Below are positions 11,750 to 24,490 of a stretch of 64,000 nt of DNA, piece after piece. The DNA lies in NCBI GenBank assembly GCA_039619475.1, contig CM077116.1:100733164-100797163 (forward strand), written 5' to 3'. Each line of letters starts with the position of its first letter. Within the stretch, counting starts at the first letter, position 1. The notes beneath the pieces were generated by a model that worked only from the letters and a program-made list of their open reading frames with translations, searched no databases and had not been told where the DNA came from. Source of the DNA: Icerya purchasi. Its lineage: Eukaryota; Arthropoda; Insecta; Hemiptera; Monophlebidae. Made by a program: the position numbers and the translations under genes.

Positions 11750-12730
11750 GTAATGGAGAGAATGTATAAAGTGAGAACACCGATTTGTAAAAGGGAGGGG
11801 TAGAAAGGAGCTTGTTCAGTAGCAAGAGACGAACATCACAAGTAAATTGGATGTGTTGGAGCGGTGCAATATAAGGAGACGGCACAAGAAGAGAATAACG
11901 GAAAAGCAAGGAAGGAAACACAAACTAGTATGCCTAAAACGCAGACGGTAAATAGCAGAGAGGCTAGAGCGACGCATAGAAGGAAAGTCAAGGAACCAGG
12001 GGAAGCGCGGAACGGAAGGCTGAATAGACAAAGAAATCTGGGTTGGAGAATTAGGAGACATAAGCTGCAGTCAGAAGAGTAATATTGGAAGATGAGAAAA
12101 CAGGAAGAAACCTACCGGCATAGGAAGATAGCCGAGCGAACGAGTCAGCTAACTCATTGCCCTTGATTCCGACATGACCGGGGGAATCCAAAAGAAATTC
12201 GTTCGGATAGAGTGATGAAAAGGTAAAGATCACGAATCGAGGGTAGTCTGTTGAGTGAATAGGGAGAAGAGATGCGACAGCCTACAAGCCCGCTTTGAGC
12301 ATCCGACACAGGATAATGATATTGCGAGAGACCGGTGAGGATTTGATAAAAAAAGAAGGACACCCAGAATAGATGAGCACTCCGCATAGAAGATTGAGCA
12401 AAAGGAGGGAAGTTTGAAAAGGACTCGACGTAATATGGAGAAGGACAGGAAAAAGCTGCGCCAACACCATTGGGTGGTCCTGTGGAACCATCAGTGAAGA
12501 TCAAAAAATGGTTAGGGAAAGAGATTAGATTCAGTAAAAATTCTGATCTAACAACGTTATGAAGAATAGGTTTAACCGGAGAATAAAATCAGTTAATAGA
12601 ATGAAGAAAGGAGGAAAAATTGAAGGAGAAATATATCGTGAATAGATATATAGAGAAAACTGAACGAGACAGACTAAGAGACAAAATAGAAGTTTTGTTG
12701 GCAGGTCGGAAGATATGATTAAAGATATTC
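11750..12730 (-). pseudogene. Frameshifted non-LTR RNase H domain
   Basis: On the minus strand, IFTDGSTGPPNGVGAAFSCP begins at about 12504 (first catalytic Asp). The next blocks lie in shifted frames: SRNIIIL running into SDAQSGL near 12300 (third acidic block), and SPGHVGIKGNELADSFAR near 12170 (His and last Asp). SLSAIYRLRFRHTSL near 11960 is the RLRxGH linker before the zinc knuckle. The order and spacing are those of the RNase H of Jockey/I/R1-type LINE ORF2, and the VGAAFxxPS signature resembles the 17200-19040 relic. At least three frame changes separate the blocks. Weak RT-thumb-like sequence continues to about 12730. No poly(A) tract was recognised at the low-coordinate end. Confidence 0.75.
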
Positions 12731-13059
12731 TCTTAAATGTGTGCGATTACAGGAGATCGTAACTCACCCATTCAAAATGATGGCTGTGTTTAGTTGAACA
12801 GATCACGACAGCAGGTTGTTATAGAAAGACATAATCTTCGGCTGAACATGAAACGTTAAAAGCATTTTTTTGTTTTGAAACTATAATAAACATGTTTCCA
12901 AATAAAAAGAGACTTTATTTCTACATAAATATACTTGCAGGGGTAAAGCAAAAATTTTTTCATTAATTCCCAAGTACAGATTTGAACGGCTATTAATAAT
13001 GCACGGACGAAATCGCAGGTGGTGACGGCTAGGTAACAATAAGAGATCATCAGCTGATA

Positions 13060-13560
13060 TTTTCGTCTCTTTGCAAGCTACATTGTTGAACTTTTGGAGA
13101 GTTACAGTTAATAAGTGTACCTTTATAGCTTTTTATGTTGCGAGCGATTTCGTACAGTACACGTGGCTGTATACGCCTTTTTATGTTACACGTGCAAAAT
13201 CAATTATCGTTACTGGCGTACCTTTTTCACAGCTGCTTCCGTACGGACAAAGCTGGAGCGAAATAAAACCGTAAGTGGAAGAGCCGTTATAAATTAAGTT
13301 GCCAGTAAAATTAATGCTTCTGCCAGCGTGTTACAAAAACGAAATTTTAATATTCGAATAAATTACTCGGTCGCATCATGCAGCTGGTTAAAAGAAATTC
13401 GAACGGCCAAAGTTTGCAGGAGACTGCGGCCACAGAAAAAGAGTAGCCGGAGAAAGTTTCGCAAGTTATGTTTTTGTTGTTATTGTTGTTTTTTTCCGTC
13501 CAGCGACGTCATCTAAGCTCAAACAAATACGCCCTACTACTGCTGGCCAGACTCCGGACC
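13060..13560. promoter_or_regulatory. Candidate intronic regulatory island
   Basis: Non-repetitive, higher-G+C stretch with no supported exon. It includes GCATCATGCAGCTGG with an E-box (CAGCTG) and several TTACG-type sites. Only its composition sets it apart. Confidence 0.2.
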
Positions 13561-16538
13561 GCACATATGTATATAAATGTTCGTCGTTCTTCCCTTTAGC
13601 GTATTTTAATAAAGTCTTCTCGTAAATAAATGCTTAGCCGATGAATTCCAGCGAGAACCGAACCAGCAAAGAAAAAAGAAATGGGATAAAGATAAAAAGG
13701 GAATGGTGGACGGATTTGTGCTTCTCAGAGTTTTGCCTTGTAAGAAATTTGTTATAGTTAATATAAATCGTATTTTTTCAGCGATCTTGTAATGTCGGAC
13801 AAAATTTTTTCGACGAACATGACGAAAAAAGCGGGGAAGAATTTGCGGAAATTACTTCGACGCTTGTTTAATTGTATATTTTGTTTTACTTTCCCACCGA
13901 GTTTATTTATTATGATCGCTCAAATGAAAAATTTGCAAAAAAAAATTGCCGACAAATTGCGATCAGTGATTTTGTTTTTATTGGGAGTCCAATTTTAAAA
14001 GACGTTTGACAGAAAAATTAAAACCGTTATATGTTTTTTCAATTTTTTCTCAGCTCCTTTTAAAGAGCTATCGGAAACAAAAGTTTTTCGTATTAGTCGA
14101 ATTTGATTTTAAATTTGCAAAAAAAATCTAGAACAACTTTTTTTTTCTTGTTTTTTCTCTTTTTTTTTTTTATGGTACAAACTGTTTTTGTTCCCTATTT
14201 GACGTCAATAACGATTTCTATCGAAACCTTAATTTAAAATTTTTTTTTTTTATATTGGCCCCTATTGTCTTTTCGAAAATGGAAAGAAACGGAATACAGT
14301 TTTTAGTACTAAATCAAAAATTACTTCGTAAATCCTAAACGAAAAAAAAAAAAATTTAAATATTTCTTTTTTTAGCGAATAAATATTAGCATACATTTAA
14401 ATCTTTCGATGGTTCTTACGAAAACAGATATACACAAGACACATATACACATGTATATTACATACATACATACGTATTGGAGTATTTTTAGTTTTCATTA
14501 TTCCGGCAAAATTGACTAAGGCGAGATCCGTTTTAATGAAAACATTCCTTACCGAAGGAGATAAAACATCTACTCACACATACATTCATATATGTATATG
14601 TGTGTGTTGGAACCTGTCTGTCCATCGAGATGATCTCGAAAACGTACGCATGAATTTTGACGTTGTTTTTGTCTCTGCGTGTTTGCGCAGAATAAATGTT
14701 GAAATTCTAGTAGAACGAAACAGTTTGATGTTGACCTGTCTTCAAAGCTTTTCTATCTAGCTTTACTGATTTTTCGCGATTTGTTTAAATTGTTTTATCC
14801 GTTGTATGAAATTTATTTCGAAAACAAGCAAAAAAACCAAAAAAGTTTAATAAAATTTCGGAAATATTGCTTTCGATGCTAAGAGCGAGCGGGGGCGACA
14901 TTTACAGAAAAATTACGGGGACCTTTATCGGAACTTAATTATTCGAATTTTTTAGAAATATTCTCTAAAAAAAAACTTATATAAGTGAGCAATGAATTGT
15001 TACACGCTTTTGATTTTTAGATTAATCTAAAGCAGTTTTTGCGGAAAATTTATGCTACGCTGAAGCGATTTGCGTAGTTTACAACGAACATTTTAACAAA
15101 AAAAAAATAAATAAATAAAAAATACGTCGGCTTTTTAAAATTCTTTCGGGGGCTGTGTTGGCGTGGCCGATATTTTGCGAGCACAACTAACATTCGCCGG
15201 AATTTTTTGCAGCCTATGAACTTTTAAAGTCCGAATAAATGTCTGTTTAATTCGTGAGACACTAAAAAACCCGGGAGGCACATGTGCGATGTTTTTAAGC
15301 ACTCTGTTTATGAGTTGTAAGTTTAATTGTTTATCTAAAAAGTTTTTCTTTTTCTCCTATACTTAATTATCATTTCTTTTTGCTGTACCTGGAAAAATTT
15401 TCCGCGTATACTTTTTATCTTTTATTCTTCTTTATGGATTCGGTTTTAAAGACGTAATGCGAGGCGTGAATTTTCCTCAACAATCATTCCTCCTCCTAAT
15501 CGAGTGAAACGGAACCTAGGACACTAGTAAAGTTGTGGCTCGAATGATTATTTTCAGAAGTACGCTTATTTTTGAAATATCTGTACTGAGATTTGATTAA
15601 TTGTTAGCTTCTCTGATAATTTTTTCTAAGCAAGCAGTATTTTATTTTGAGTTAGTTCTGGGCTTTTGGTATCATTTCCGTCAATAAATTTAAAGCTTGC
15701 GGGGTGACCTTTTTTCAAGTTCCCATTTGAGTTAAAATAGACGAGCGCAGTTTCAATCCCGGAATTTTTTTTAGTTTTTACTATTGTTTCCGTCCTTAAT
15801 ACAATTTTGTTTTTTATAAAAGCAGGCAAAAAAAAAAAAAAAGGAATAGAAGTATTGTTTTTGTACGGTTACGGACGGAGTGTATGCAACAATATCGCGT
15901 CTCAAATTATATTCGCATTTCATTAGTAATTTTATAAATCTTCGCAAGATGCGTCAATAATAGTTGTTTTCAGTAAAATTTCCGTCCAATTTCGCCGTAG
16001 AACATTTTTCTTGAATACGAAATAAACGCAGTTTTCTTCCAGATTTCCCAATCTGCGTACCTGTTCCCGGATAGTTATTAAATCGCGTGGGTTATTTTTT
16101 TTTTTTAAATTTTCAATTAAAAAATCATGTTCAAATTTTTCATAATGAGTAGGAGAGGGGCACGTCCGCACTCCGCCCAGAATCGCAAAAGGGGGAACAG
16201 TCAGTTTTAAATATATTGTGATCGGCCAGTTAATATATTACACGTTGGAAGGAACTAAGAACTGTTATAATGGACGGGGAACGAATGGATAAGAAGAAGC
16301 GCATTGCAAAGCTGTAAGAAATAGCAGAATACAGCATTTAGTCGAAAGAGCCGTCGCGAGATTTGCAGAGCGGTAATTAATTGGCAATTTTTCTGGCTCG
16401 CGGATATTTGTTCAAGTCAATTTTTGAATTTATCAATATCTATATTATTTCTTTTTTTGAAAAAAAAAAATCATTAGAACCATACGGTGTATTCTTTTTT
16501 TTCGTAATTTTAAAATACGTGTACAATTTTACAAATTG

Positions 16539-16572
<34 letters not shown>

Positions 16573-16610
16573 TACAGAAATTTTGGGAATAAAGTGTCGA
16601 AAATACTTAC
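13561..16610. other. Non-coding stretch, inferred intron downstream of the 219-nt exon
   Basis: AT-rich with many T and A runs. It begins immediately after the donor of the minus-strand exon. Minus frames at 15626-15829 and 15932-16171 lack domains and convincing splice sites. Confidence 0.5.
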
Positions 16611-16829
16611 AGTTAAAAGATCGCAGCTGTCAAAGTCTTGAGAATTAAAATCTGAACAGTCTAATTCCGGCAAGAAGGGCGGTCTTGGTGGTGGAGGTAT
16701 TTTAAAAACGGGCGGTGGTGGAGGTCCGGGACAATCACAGTCGTATTCGAGATCATCTATCTGCCATAAAGCTGACAGGGTATTATCTGTATCTGCGGCA
16801 GCATCTTGATCCAGATTTGAATCCATAAC
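16611..16829 (-). CDS. Internal exon of an unrecognised acidic, proline-rich protein
   Basis: Read on the minus strand, the exon follows an acceptor ending in tttcttgcag at 16830-16839 and runs into a donor reading gtaagtattt at 16601-16610. Its length is 219 nt (73 codons), phase 0 at both ends, with no stop. The first codons are GTT ATG, so it could be internal or carry an initiator Met after a 5' UTR intron. Residues 2-30 are acidic (MDSNLDQDAAADTDN, then LWQIDDLEYD). Next come CDCPGPPPPP and IPPPPRPPFLPE, two proline runs that could bind SH3, WW or EVH1 domains. The C-terminal part is rich in Asp, Ser and Cys (DCSDFNSQDFDSCDLLT). There is no signal peptide or membrane segment. The composition suggests a cytoplasmic tail or linker, perhaps of a receptor or cadherin-type protein, but this is only inference from composition. 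No partner exon was found in the window. Open reading continues past the donor only into poly-A/T intron sequence. Confidence 0.8.
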
Positions 16830-17199
16830 CTGCAAGAAATCGTAAACATAATATAATAACGCTCGATAAAGCGATTATGGAATATTTCAAAATCTTTTTT
16901 AAATTACTTTTACAAATTGCATAAACCGGATTAATAATAACTAGCGTAATATCAGTATATGTTTGTTTTTGAGGAGCGCTCATAAACTAATTACGGTTTA
17001 ATTTTCATAGCCGATGGAAGATGAGAATTTAAAGTATAAAAGTTCGAATAATAAAATTCTAAAAAAAAAATAAAGTAAAAAAACACAGGAATTATTCTTT
17101 TTTCTTTTTCTTTTCGTAAGACCGACTACAGTCTTCAGATTTGTTTCATTGTGAAACTTTTACAGTTTACATAGCTTAATATCGTGCAGTTGAAATGGA
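16830..17199. other. Inferred intron upstream of the 219-nt exon
   Basis: Carries the pyrimidine tract and possible branch region (ttacgatttcttgcag on the minus strand), then AT-rich sequence. Confidence 0.6.
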
Positions 17200-19040
17200 T
17201 CCGCTTTATAAGTGTGTGTACCTTTAATTATAGGACTGTTCTCTCAGATACCGGCTTATACTTGACTGTTCTCCATGTGAATCACTACTGTCTTTTGTTC
17301 TCGACAAGCCGTGTTATTTCTATTACTATTATCAGTCTTTTTCGTACATCTGTAACTGCATTTTAAGGTAAATTTTCCAGTCCTATAAAACTACCCCGTT
17401 TTTAATTAAACTCAACTTCTTTGATCTATGCCGAAGACATCCTTATTTACTCTTCCCCGATTTCAGATGCCACTGTTATTCATTCATCGCTATAATGCCC
17501 TTTCCAATATCTACTTCTTCGCCAAATGCTTTTACATGGGTTTTACTTTCCGTCCATCTATATGTATCTAGCTCTTAATCGATCTAGCCTTAAGCAATTA
17601 CCCTATACTTCTTGTCGAATGATTCTGTTAATTGGTACGATTCTTGACGGTCGTTTGTCCTTCAGTGTATACTTTTCTCCTGCCTTAAAATAATAAACCG
17701 TTTAAAATCACTCTCATCCTAGAATTTCGGGTCTTCATACCGTATAAAAAATCCGTTATTTTATCTAGGTTGGGCTGCTGCTCTTGTGAACTCTCCTAAA
17801 TCTCACCTTTTAAAATTTGACAACATAGCAAATTCGCTCTTCGCCTCTTTTTAGGTACACACAAATCTGCCACTCTAAATTTTGTTTAAATTCTATTTAG
17901 ATTAGATTAAACGGCTTCCCTCTTTTTCTTCTAACATCGTAGCCATTTATTATTCAATTTAATTACTTTCAACAAAATTTCAATCATTCGCTTCTGTTCG
18001 TTTTATTAATTTTTCTTCTTCTACCGTATGACAAATCTCTGCACTTTTTGCTTCAACCGTATAAAATGCATATATCAGGCCCTGTTAAATTTCTTCCTTA
18101 CTTCATAGTTTAAATCTGAATTTTATACGCTGTTGAATTTCCCTTTTTGCATTAATCACGTCGTTATTTTCATCGATCAGTTAGAGGAGTTTAATTTTTT
18201 CTTCTCGGGCAATTATTCTGAATCTTTTAAGTTTCCCCATCCTCACTATTGAATGCGCACAGCCGCACTTGGTGCAATTCTTTTTCTATTTTCCTCTTCT
18301 TTCTTCCCTTTTGTTAAATTTCTTTCAGCATTTAATACCGAAAGCGTCTTACAAGCGATTTCTTCTGCCCTACCATTGCCTTCTTTTGAACCTTTCATTT
18401 TTCTTTCACGATTTATCGTTGTTCCATTTGAAATAAATCTATCGTGGATTCCCAGTCATGCCAGGATGGACGGTGAAGAAAAGACTAATTCTTTGGCCCT
18501 CTCGGGGACTTTCAACGGGGTCACCTTTTTCGAATACATCCTGCTATTAATATTAATTGTCTAACGAAACATATTTGATATATATTCTTAGCGCTTCGAC
18601 AACTTTCATTATTTTTACATTTATATTACCGAGCCCTTTTCTCTTACTCCTTCGTTTGACAAGTTTCCTTGTTTGTTCCTCTTAGCCATTACTACATCTT
18701 CAATACGCACATAGACAGCTCTTTCGCTTTTTTCCCTTAACCTATCCTGGCAGTGCTGTTAGCCAAACTTTTCCATGTGATATCGGTCATGTTTTCTTTG
18801 AATATGTTCGCAACTGTCCACGGAGCGTTTTCTCGTTTATTCTCAACTTTTGTTAATCTCCGCAATCCGTACGATGTTGTTTCTCTTTTCATTCCCGTTT
18901 TTACTTGTCGCACCTGTTTTAGACTCCTTTCTACTCTGATTGAAATCTAATACGTTCGTTAAATTTCTTCAAATCCATAGCTACACCTTTTGGTTAACAT
19001 TGGGCTGTTAATAAAAAAAAAAAAACCAAAAAAAAAACAA
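17200..19040 (+). pseudogene. Decayed non-LTR retrotransposon: RT palm, thumb, RNase H and A-rich 3' end
   Basis: Pieces of one ORF2 are found in order but in different frames. Near 17424 the RT catalytic box reads IYAEDILIYSS, where the family has YADD, so the second catalytic Asp position is retained but the first is Glu. At about 17637 TILDGRLSFSVYFSPA matches the block after the palm. Near 17842 RLFLGTHKSATLNFV matches the thumb region. At 18253-18564 an RNase H piece reads GAILFLFSSSFF...FLSAFNTES, then LSWIPSHARMDGEEKTNSLA, matching the His/Asp motif of RNase H (normally SHxGIxGNEKAD). At 18770-18950 the C-terminal tail is recognisable only loosely. An A-rich tract at 19011-19038 is the likely 3' end. 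Several stops and frameshifts show it is dead. The 5' border is not defined. Confidence 0.75.
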
Positions 19041-22000
19041 TTATTTCGAGTTGCTTTCTACTTTTTTTTTCTCTTTTAAAGAAAAAGGAAATGATTTTTT
19101 TTTAGCTAGTTTGTTATAATAATAAGAAACACTCTTTAGCCGCTATCGAAAAACAAATAATATTTTTAAGCTTAGGCGCTCTCAAACTCAGTATTGATCA
19201 ACAACTCGTTTTACGTAGTCTATAGGTTGAATCGGACAATTGTGCGCCCGCTGCAGCGCTGAGACTGATTCCGATAAAACGAACAAGTTATTAAGTAGTT
19301 TATGAGAAGTTTAGGGTGTAGAAGTTCGTGGCGCTGGCAAGTTTATAAATAATAGACAAATGAAGATGGTAGCGGCAGCAAGTTGGTCTCGGCTAATGTG
19401 AATAAATAGCGATGGCCCGTTTAAAGAGGAAATGTGCAAAGTTGGTCTTTACATCCGGGCCGCGGAAACATAAAGGAACTTCTTTTTCAGCCTAGGCCGC
19501 TTCTTCACTATCAGGCAGTAGCACCGCGCAGACATCGACACGAAGCGCTCGATGCAGTGGGAAGAGCACGGTGCCGGTTACAGAAAGCAGCCAAGTGATA
19601 AATGGAAATTTTGACATTTTCGAGAGAATTTGTCTGCGACGCGTACTCGCGAGGCTCGCTGTTGTTGCGAATAACATTCGAAAACGTCGTGTATTAATAC
19701 CGCGCTCGTCGGCGAACATTTTATAATTGAAAAAATATCTACCAGGAAGCCGGGCGTTTTTCCTACTTCTAACCGCAGCGGTACTTAGCGGGGGAAAACC
19801 GGTCGCAAAAAAAAAAATCCTTAAAAAAGTGCGATTTCGCCTATGTTTCATCAACGGGCGAAACACCAGAATGAAAATGTATGCAAAGGTACACCTTTAA
19901 AAATTAGAATTCCATCCATTTCGCTTTGCGATGCATTAAGTTCACGGTTCGTTTATAGTGAAAGATTAACGGAAAGTGTTCATACATAGATTACGCGAAT
20001 TTGTTGCCGCAAATGTTTGAAGTTTTTTCTTACATTGGCATGTGTTAACATTTTTTTTTTTTTGAGAGATTCCGATCACTCTGGGCGAATTAAGAGTGAG
20101 TTCAAAGTGTATCCGATGTGTCGGAGAATGTTGTTGGTTTTCTTGACCGATAGGGAATTGGAACGTATTAAAAAGAAAAGAAAAATCGGTTACGATGAAA
20201 AAGACGAACGAAACGTGGGGTCATTTTCTTTTTACAATGAATCAAGTACTAACGGACTTAAGGTGTGTCGTTCTGTGTAACGTTTTGAGATAATAAATTG
20301 CGCACATCGCGAATAGTCTGTAGCTAGCGGCAGCTAGGGTGTCAATAAAACAAACACAAACATGTACATACTTGCCGAACATTATTAAACTGTTGTGACC
20401 ATTTGAGTCTGTCAAGTTTGATGTTAAGAGTTTGAATAACGAGCAAAGATGCATCGGAGACAACTGGCAGAGGCTCGCGAGTACGCTTGCGCTGAAGTCA
20501 TCTTTGAACTTAGTCGTAAAGCTTTCGGATGCTGATTGATATATCGCTTATTTGTTTGTTCGTTTTCCCGAATATATGTAAATTTAATGCACTAGCTGAA
20601 TAGTGTGACTTTAATTTAGATCGTTCCTAGAAGTCAGCTTCTTTTCCGTCGATGGATGGCCCCGACTACTGACTAGGAAGTTTCGTGCTATGTCTCGTTT
20701 TCGTTGTGCTTTTTGGCCCCAATTTTACTCATTTGATAGAAAACTAACGATAATTTTTTCGCTATTAGGTAACTAAATAAAACTTTTCATCGTAAAATTA
20801 TTTTTACACCCGGTTCCTGCATATAGAGTAAAATAATATATGTATGTGTATATGAATGCAAGACTAGAGTTCATTCGGAACTGGCCGGGTCTGGGTTTAT
20901 ATTTATAAATTTTTCAGGTACCGATAAAAAGTTTTAATACGCTCGAAAAAATCGTTTATTTCGATTTTGAGAAGAACGTTCGAATAAGTTCAAAAGGTTT
21001 TTATCACCGATGGTCCGAAGGTTTGTACTTTTTTTTATTTTTCTAAATTTAGCTCCAGCTTCATTTTCCTTTTATCTCTAATATCAATTTCCACTTTTTT
21101 CTTTCTTTCGTATCGCACGATTTTTTAATACAAATCCCACTTAACAATTTTACTTTTACCGTACTACTCTATACGCAATTTCATTAACCTCCGCATAATG
21201 AGCATTCGATGATAGGTTCCGTTGTTGGAATTATCGGATTTGATAGATTTGGATGGCTGCGGTGCTACCTACCATGATGTGTTTCCGTTGGATTGCAACG
21301 GTGTTTTAGAAATATCGATAATTTCCTCAACGTGCGTGATGTTTTTTTATCGTAGCTCGATTTAATAATTTTTGCAGCGAATTCCCGGAATTTTCTTCGA
21401 TTCATTGTTTTTTTTGTTTTTTTTTTTTTCTAATTTTCATTATATCGCCTTTAATCTAGTCGGACCGGTTCCATCGGATAGGTACAGCAAAAACAATATT
21501 AAAGAAATCGTTATCAGCAATGCAGAAGAAGTTAAAACAAATTGCAGCTTCTAGGCTAATATGCAGTAGAAATGGTCTCTTAAGCCGGGCAGGTGAGAGT
21601 TATGCTCGGGACGGCGTCGTAGTCGGTGGTGGAGGGAGTAAATTGGTTTGATACAAAGAGACTGGAGAGAGAGAAAGAGAGAAAGAGAGACGGTGTTGTG
21701 AAAGCTCGCACCGAAGATGCGATAAAGTTGCTCTGTTGCTGCTCTTGTTCTTTGTTGAATTGTTTTCGAGATAAAAGCGAACAGAAAGCAGATGAAGTAT
21801 AAACTGTAATCGTTATTGCAAAGCCCGTCGGCTTCTAAAAGTCGACCAAGTTAGTGCCTTGAATTCGACGCGCAACGCAACCCAACGTTCCAGTCATCTT
21901 AATGCTTTAGTGATAATAACGCAGCGATTGCCTCGCATGTGAGAAACAACTCCATCCGTGCAGACGGTGCCGCTGCGCGCCTGTGCAACACTTTCAGCAG

Positions 22001-24291
22001 GCAGGCCTCCGCTGCGATATTGCAAAAACGCAATATGATGATTAAAACTGATAACGAAACCCATACACGATGCGCGGACCGGGAAACTTTCTGCAAACTG
22101 CTCGCATTTACATTTACATCACTATCAGCGCTTTGAAATTTCTTCCTAAACGGTGTAGCCTCTGTTTATTAGTAGCGCGCGAATTTGCACAAAAATTTAC
22201 CGGCCTCTTCCGAATACTTTCACTCCTCGCATTTCTAATTCGCGCCAACACGTCACACACTATTCTGATTTGAAATTCGAGTGTTTTTTCGCGTCAAAAG
22301 AAGGTGTTTTTAAGCTACAGCCCATTAAAAAAAAAAAGGGGGTTTTCGGTAAATTACGCGAAAGATCGAAGAAAATTTTAGAAATAATTTTGGGTCCCGT
22401 TTCATATTTCCGTCGAAATCGGATTATTAAACCGGTTAGTAGTATTCGTAACAAAAAATCGCTACTTTTGCCGAATAGGCGAACGAAGGAAAGAAATAAA
22501 ATCTTTACAGAAACTGTAGCTCCACGAGACCGAAAGAATACACCGATTCAACGAATGTGCAAACACGAAAAAAAATTCAATTTTATTATGCCATTTTAAT
22601 TGATTTCATTCTTTTTTGCTTTTTTCCTGCTCTCCTATCGTTTAGCTTTACGTTTATGCTGCAATGTACATACATACGTACAAATACATACATATATATA
22701 TATGTACATTTAGGGGGGGGGGGTACACCAGTTGGATCCGGGGAGCTTTAATCGGAGTGGGGTGCGTCCTTAGGTGAAGGTAAAGGAACAGCTTGTAGAT
22801 ATACTAGTTAGCTGCGAATATTAAATTAGCAGTCGCGAACTAAGAGCGACTACTGACTGTTGGAAAGCTCTAAGCAGGCGATCCAGTAGTGACAAGGTAA
22901 TGAGATATGAGAGGATAGAGGTTCGAGAACTACCTGACAAAAAACACTACAAAACCCTAACGATTTTCTCATCATAAGCGAGTCGAAGCCGCCACAAACG
23001 CCTCACCGAGCTACTCTCCAATAGTAATATACTTCCTTGCGGCCAAGATTCCTATCCACATTCCGAACAAAGTGCAACCTTTCCTCTTCTCCCTTTCTCT
23101 CCTCCTTCTGTTTCGTTTAATTAATATCCTATCCTCCACAAATCGGTGGTCCAATCGTCTTGGTTCAATTCGCCACTGGATCTCCTATCGGAATCGGGTG
23201 GGCAACATGAGAGTTTCTTTTCTTTGCGCATAGCTCCCGCGCTAATACTTTTGCGCTGCTTTGCTGTCTCTGTAACCAGACTCCTCTCTTTCTCCTTGCT
23301 TTACTTTCTTCCGTTCCTTTTATCCGTATTTCTCCTCGTAAATCAATACAATAGAAATACTCGCGGGGAAAATACTAATCGACACCAACAGATCACTTGT
23401 AGTATTTGCGGCTTCATAAGTGCTTATCGTATTTGATATGGCGCATCAGGCACAAGCACATCCATGACCGAAAAGAAACAGCGCTCATAGTTCCGAGGGG
23501 GAGTAAAGATGATGGTGATATGTAAATTACATGAAAATGTGTGTATATGCATAATACGAAGTACGGATTAAATTATTTTTAAAATTTAGTCTATAAATCA
23601 TTAAACATTTTTTAAATCAATAGGCTCTTCTAGATACAATTGCAGTCGTTAAAAAATTTTCAAAAATTTTCAAATCTCAGCTAAAGAGAAATTCCGTCGA
23701 CCGATCTTTCAGTGCAATTGCCGTTTTCATCTCGAAATAATTTCGATCCGTTCTTATAAATGGTATGTCCCCGGTTTTTACATACATTAGTTTTTAGAAA
23801 CACCGAAAAGAGAAGAAGAAAAAATTAGGCGCTCCGAAGCGACTCGTTTTTTAGTAGATTTTCAGTTTAAAATTTCGCGGGAAAAACACATAGAGGAGAA
23901 TGTATGAGATTTATGCAAAAAGTAAAGATATTTTTTTTGGGTAGAGGTGAAATATTAACATTTTTACGCGTAGTATTTTATCAGAGTTAAAATTGATCTT
24001 TTAGCTTTTCTTTCGTGTTCCTGCATCATTGCTACACGTTAGCAATGTATCATCGGTTTAGTATCATTCTTCATATCGATTTTTGCGTTATAACCATTGG
24101 AGGGATATTTAGCAACTTCCACATATTTCCAGTTGGTGTTTTGAATTCGTGCACTTAACCACAGATAAAAGTCTTCTCGATGCCGTCGTTATTAATATTT
24201 TCTTTAATTCGATACTCTTTTTGTAAGGTTATTTGATTTTTGTTTTCTTAAATATTTAAGTTTTGGGTTCCGCTGAGCAATGCTGCCCGAT
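19041..24291. other. Non-coding stretch, probably intronic
   Basis: Mixed AT-rich and CG-containing sequence. A GC-richer part (19200-19870) includes a 124-codon arginine-rich minus frame without a domain. The (GA)n tract and a G11 run (22711-22721) are present. No exon is supported. Confidence 0.4.
21661..21691. repeat. (GA)n purine tract
   Basis: GAGAGAGAGAAAGAGAGAAAG and neighbours: imperfect GA repeat on the plus strand. Confidence 0.85.
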
Positions 24292-24337
24292 ACGCTTATC
24301 AGATTATAAATGTTCATATCCATTTTCTGTAATAACA

Positions 24338-24480
24338 TTTATTAAATACACATAAATAGCACGTACGACAGAAAATTAATATTTAAAAAAATATAATAAA
24401 CTCCGAAACAAGTCGGTGTTTATTATGTTTTTTTAAATATTAATTTTCTGTCGTACGTGTTTTTTATGTGTATTTATTAA
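24338..24480. repeat. Near-perfect palindrome, arms about 68 nt, flanked by 10-bp direct repeat
   Basis: The left arm (24338-24406) and right arm (24413-24480) pair across a 6-nt loop, aacaag. The arm core is cacgtacgacagaaaattaa. Only a few mismatches are present. ACGCTTATCA occurs at 24292-24301 and again immediately after the right arm at 24481-24490. This resembles a target duplication, but 36 nt separate the left copy from the left arm. A transcript would form a long double-stranded hairpin. Confidence 0.88.
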
Positions 24481-24490
24481 ACGCTTATCA

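Noticed and set aside
16434..16610. Continuation of the exon frame into a 131-codon reading frame
   Set aside because: The extension lies beyond a strong GTAAGT donor and encodes poly-Phe/Lys from homopolymers, so it is intron.
19492..19866. 124-codon minus-strand frame
   Set aside because: Arginine-rich without domain, signal or splice borders. More likely CG-containing non-coding sequence.
22270..22599. 109-codon plus frame, lysine- and arginine-rich
   Set aside because: Composition follows A-rich DNA. No family resemblance and no splice or promoter evidence.
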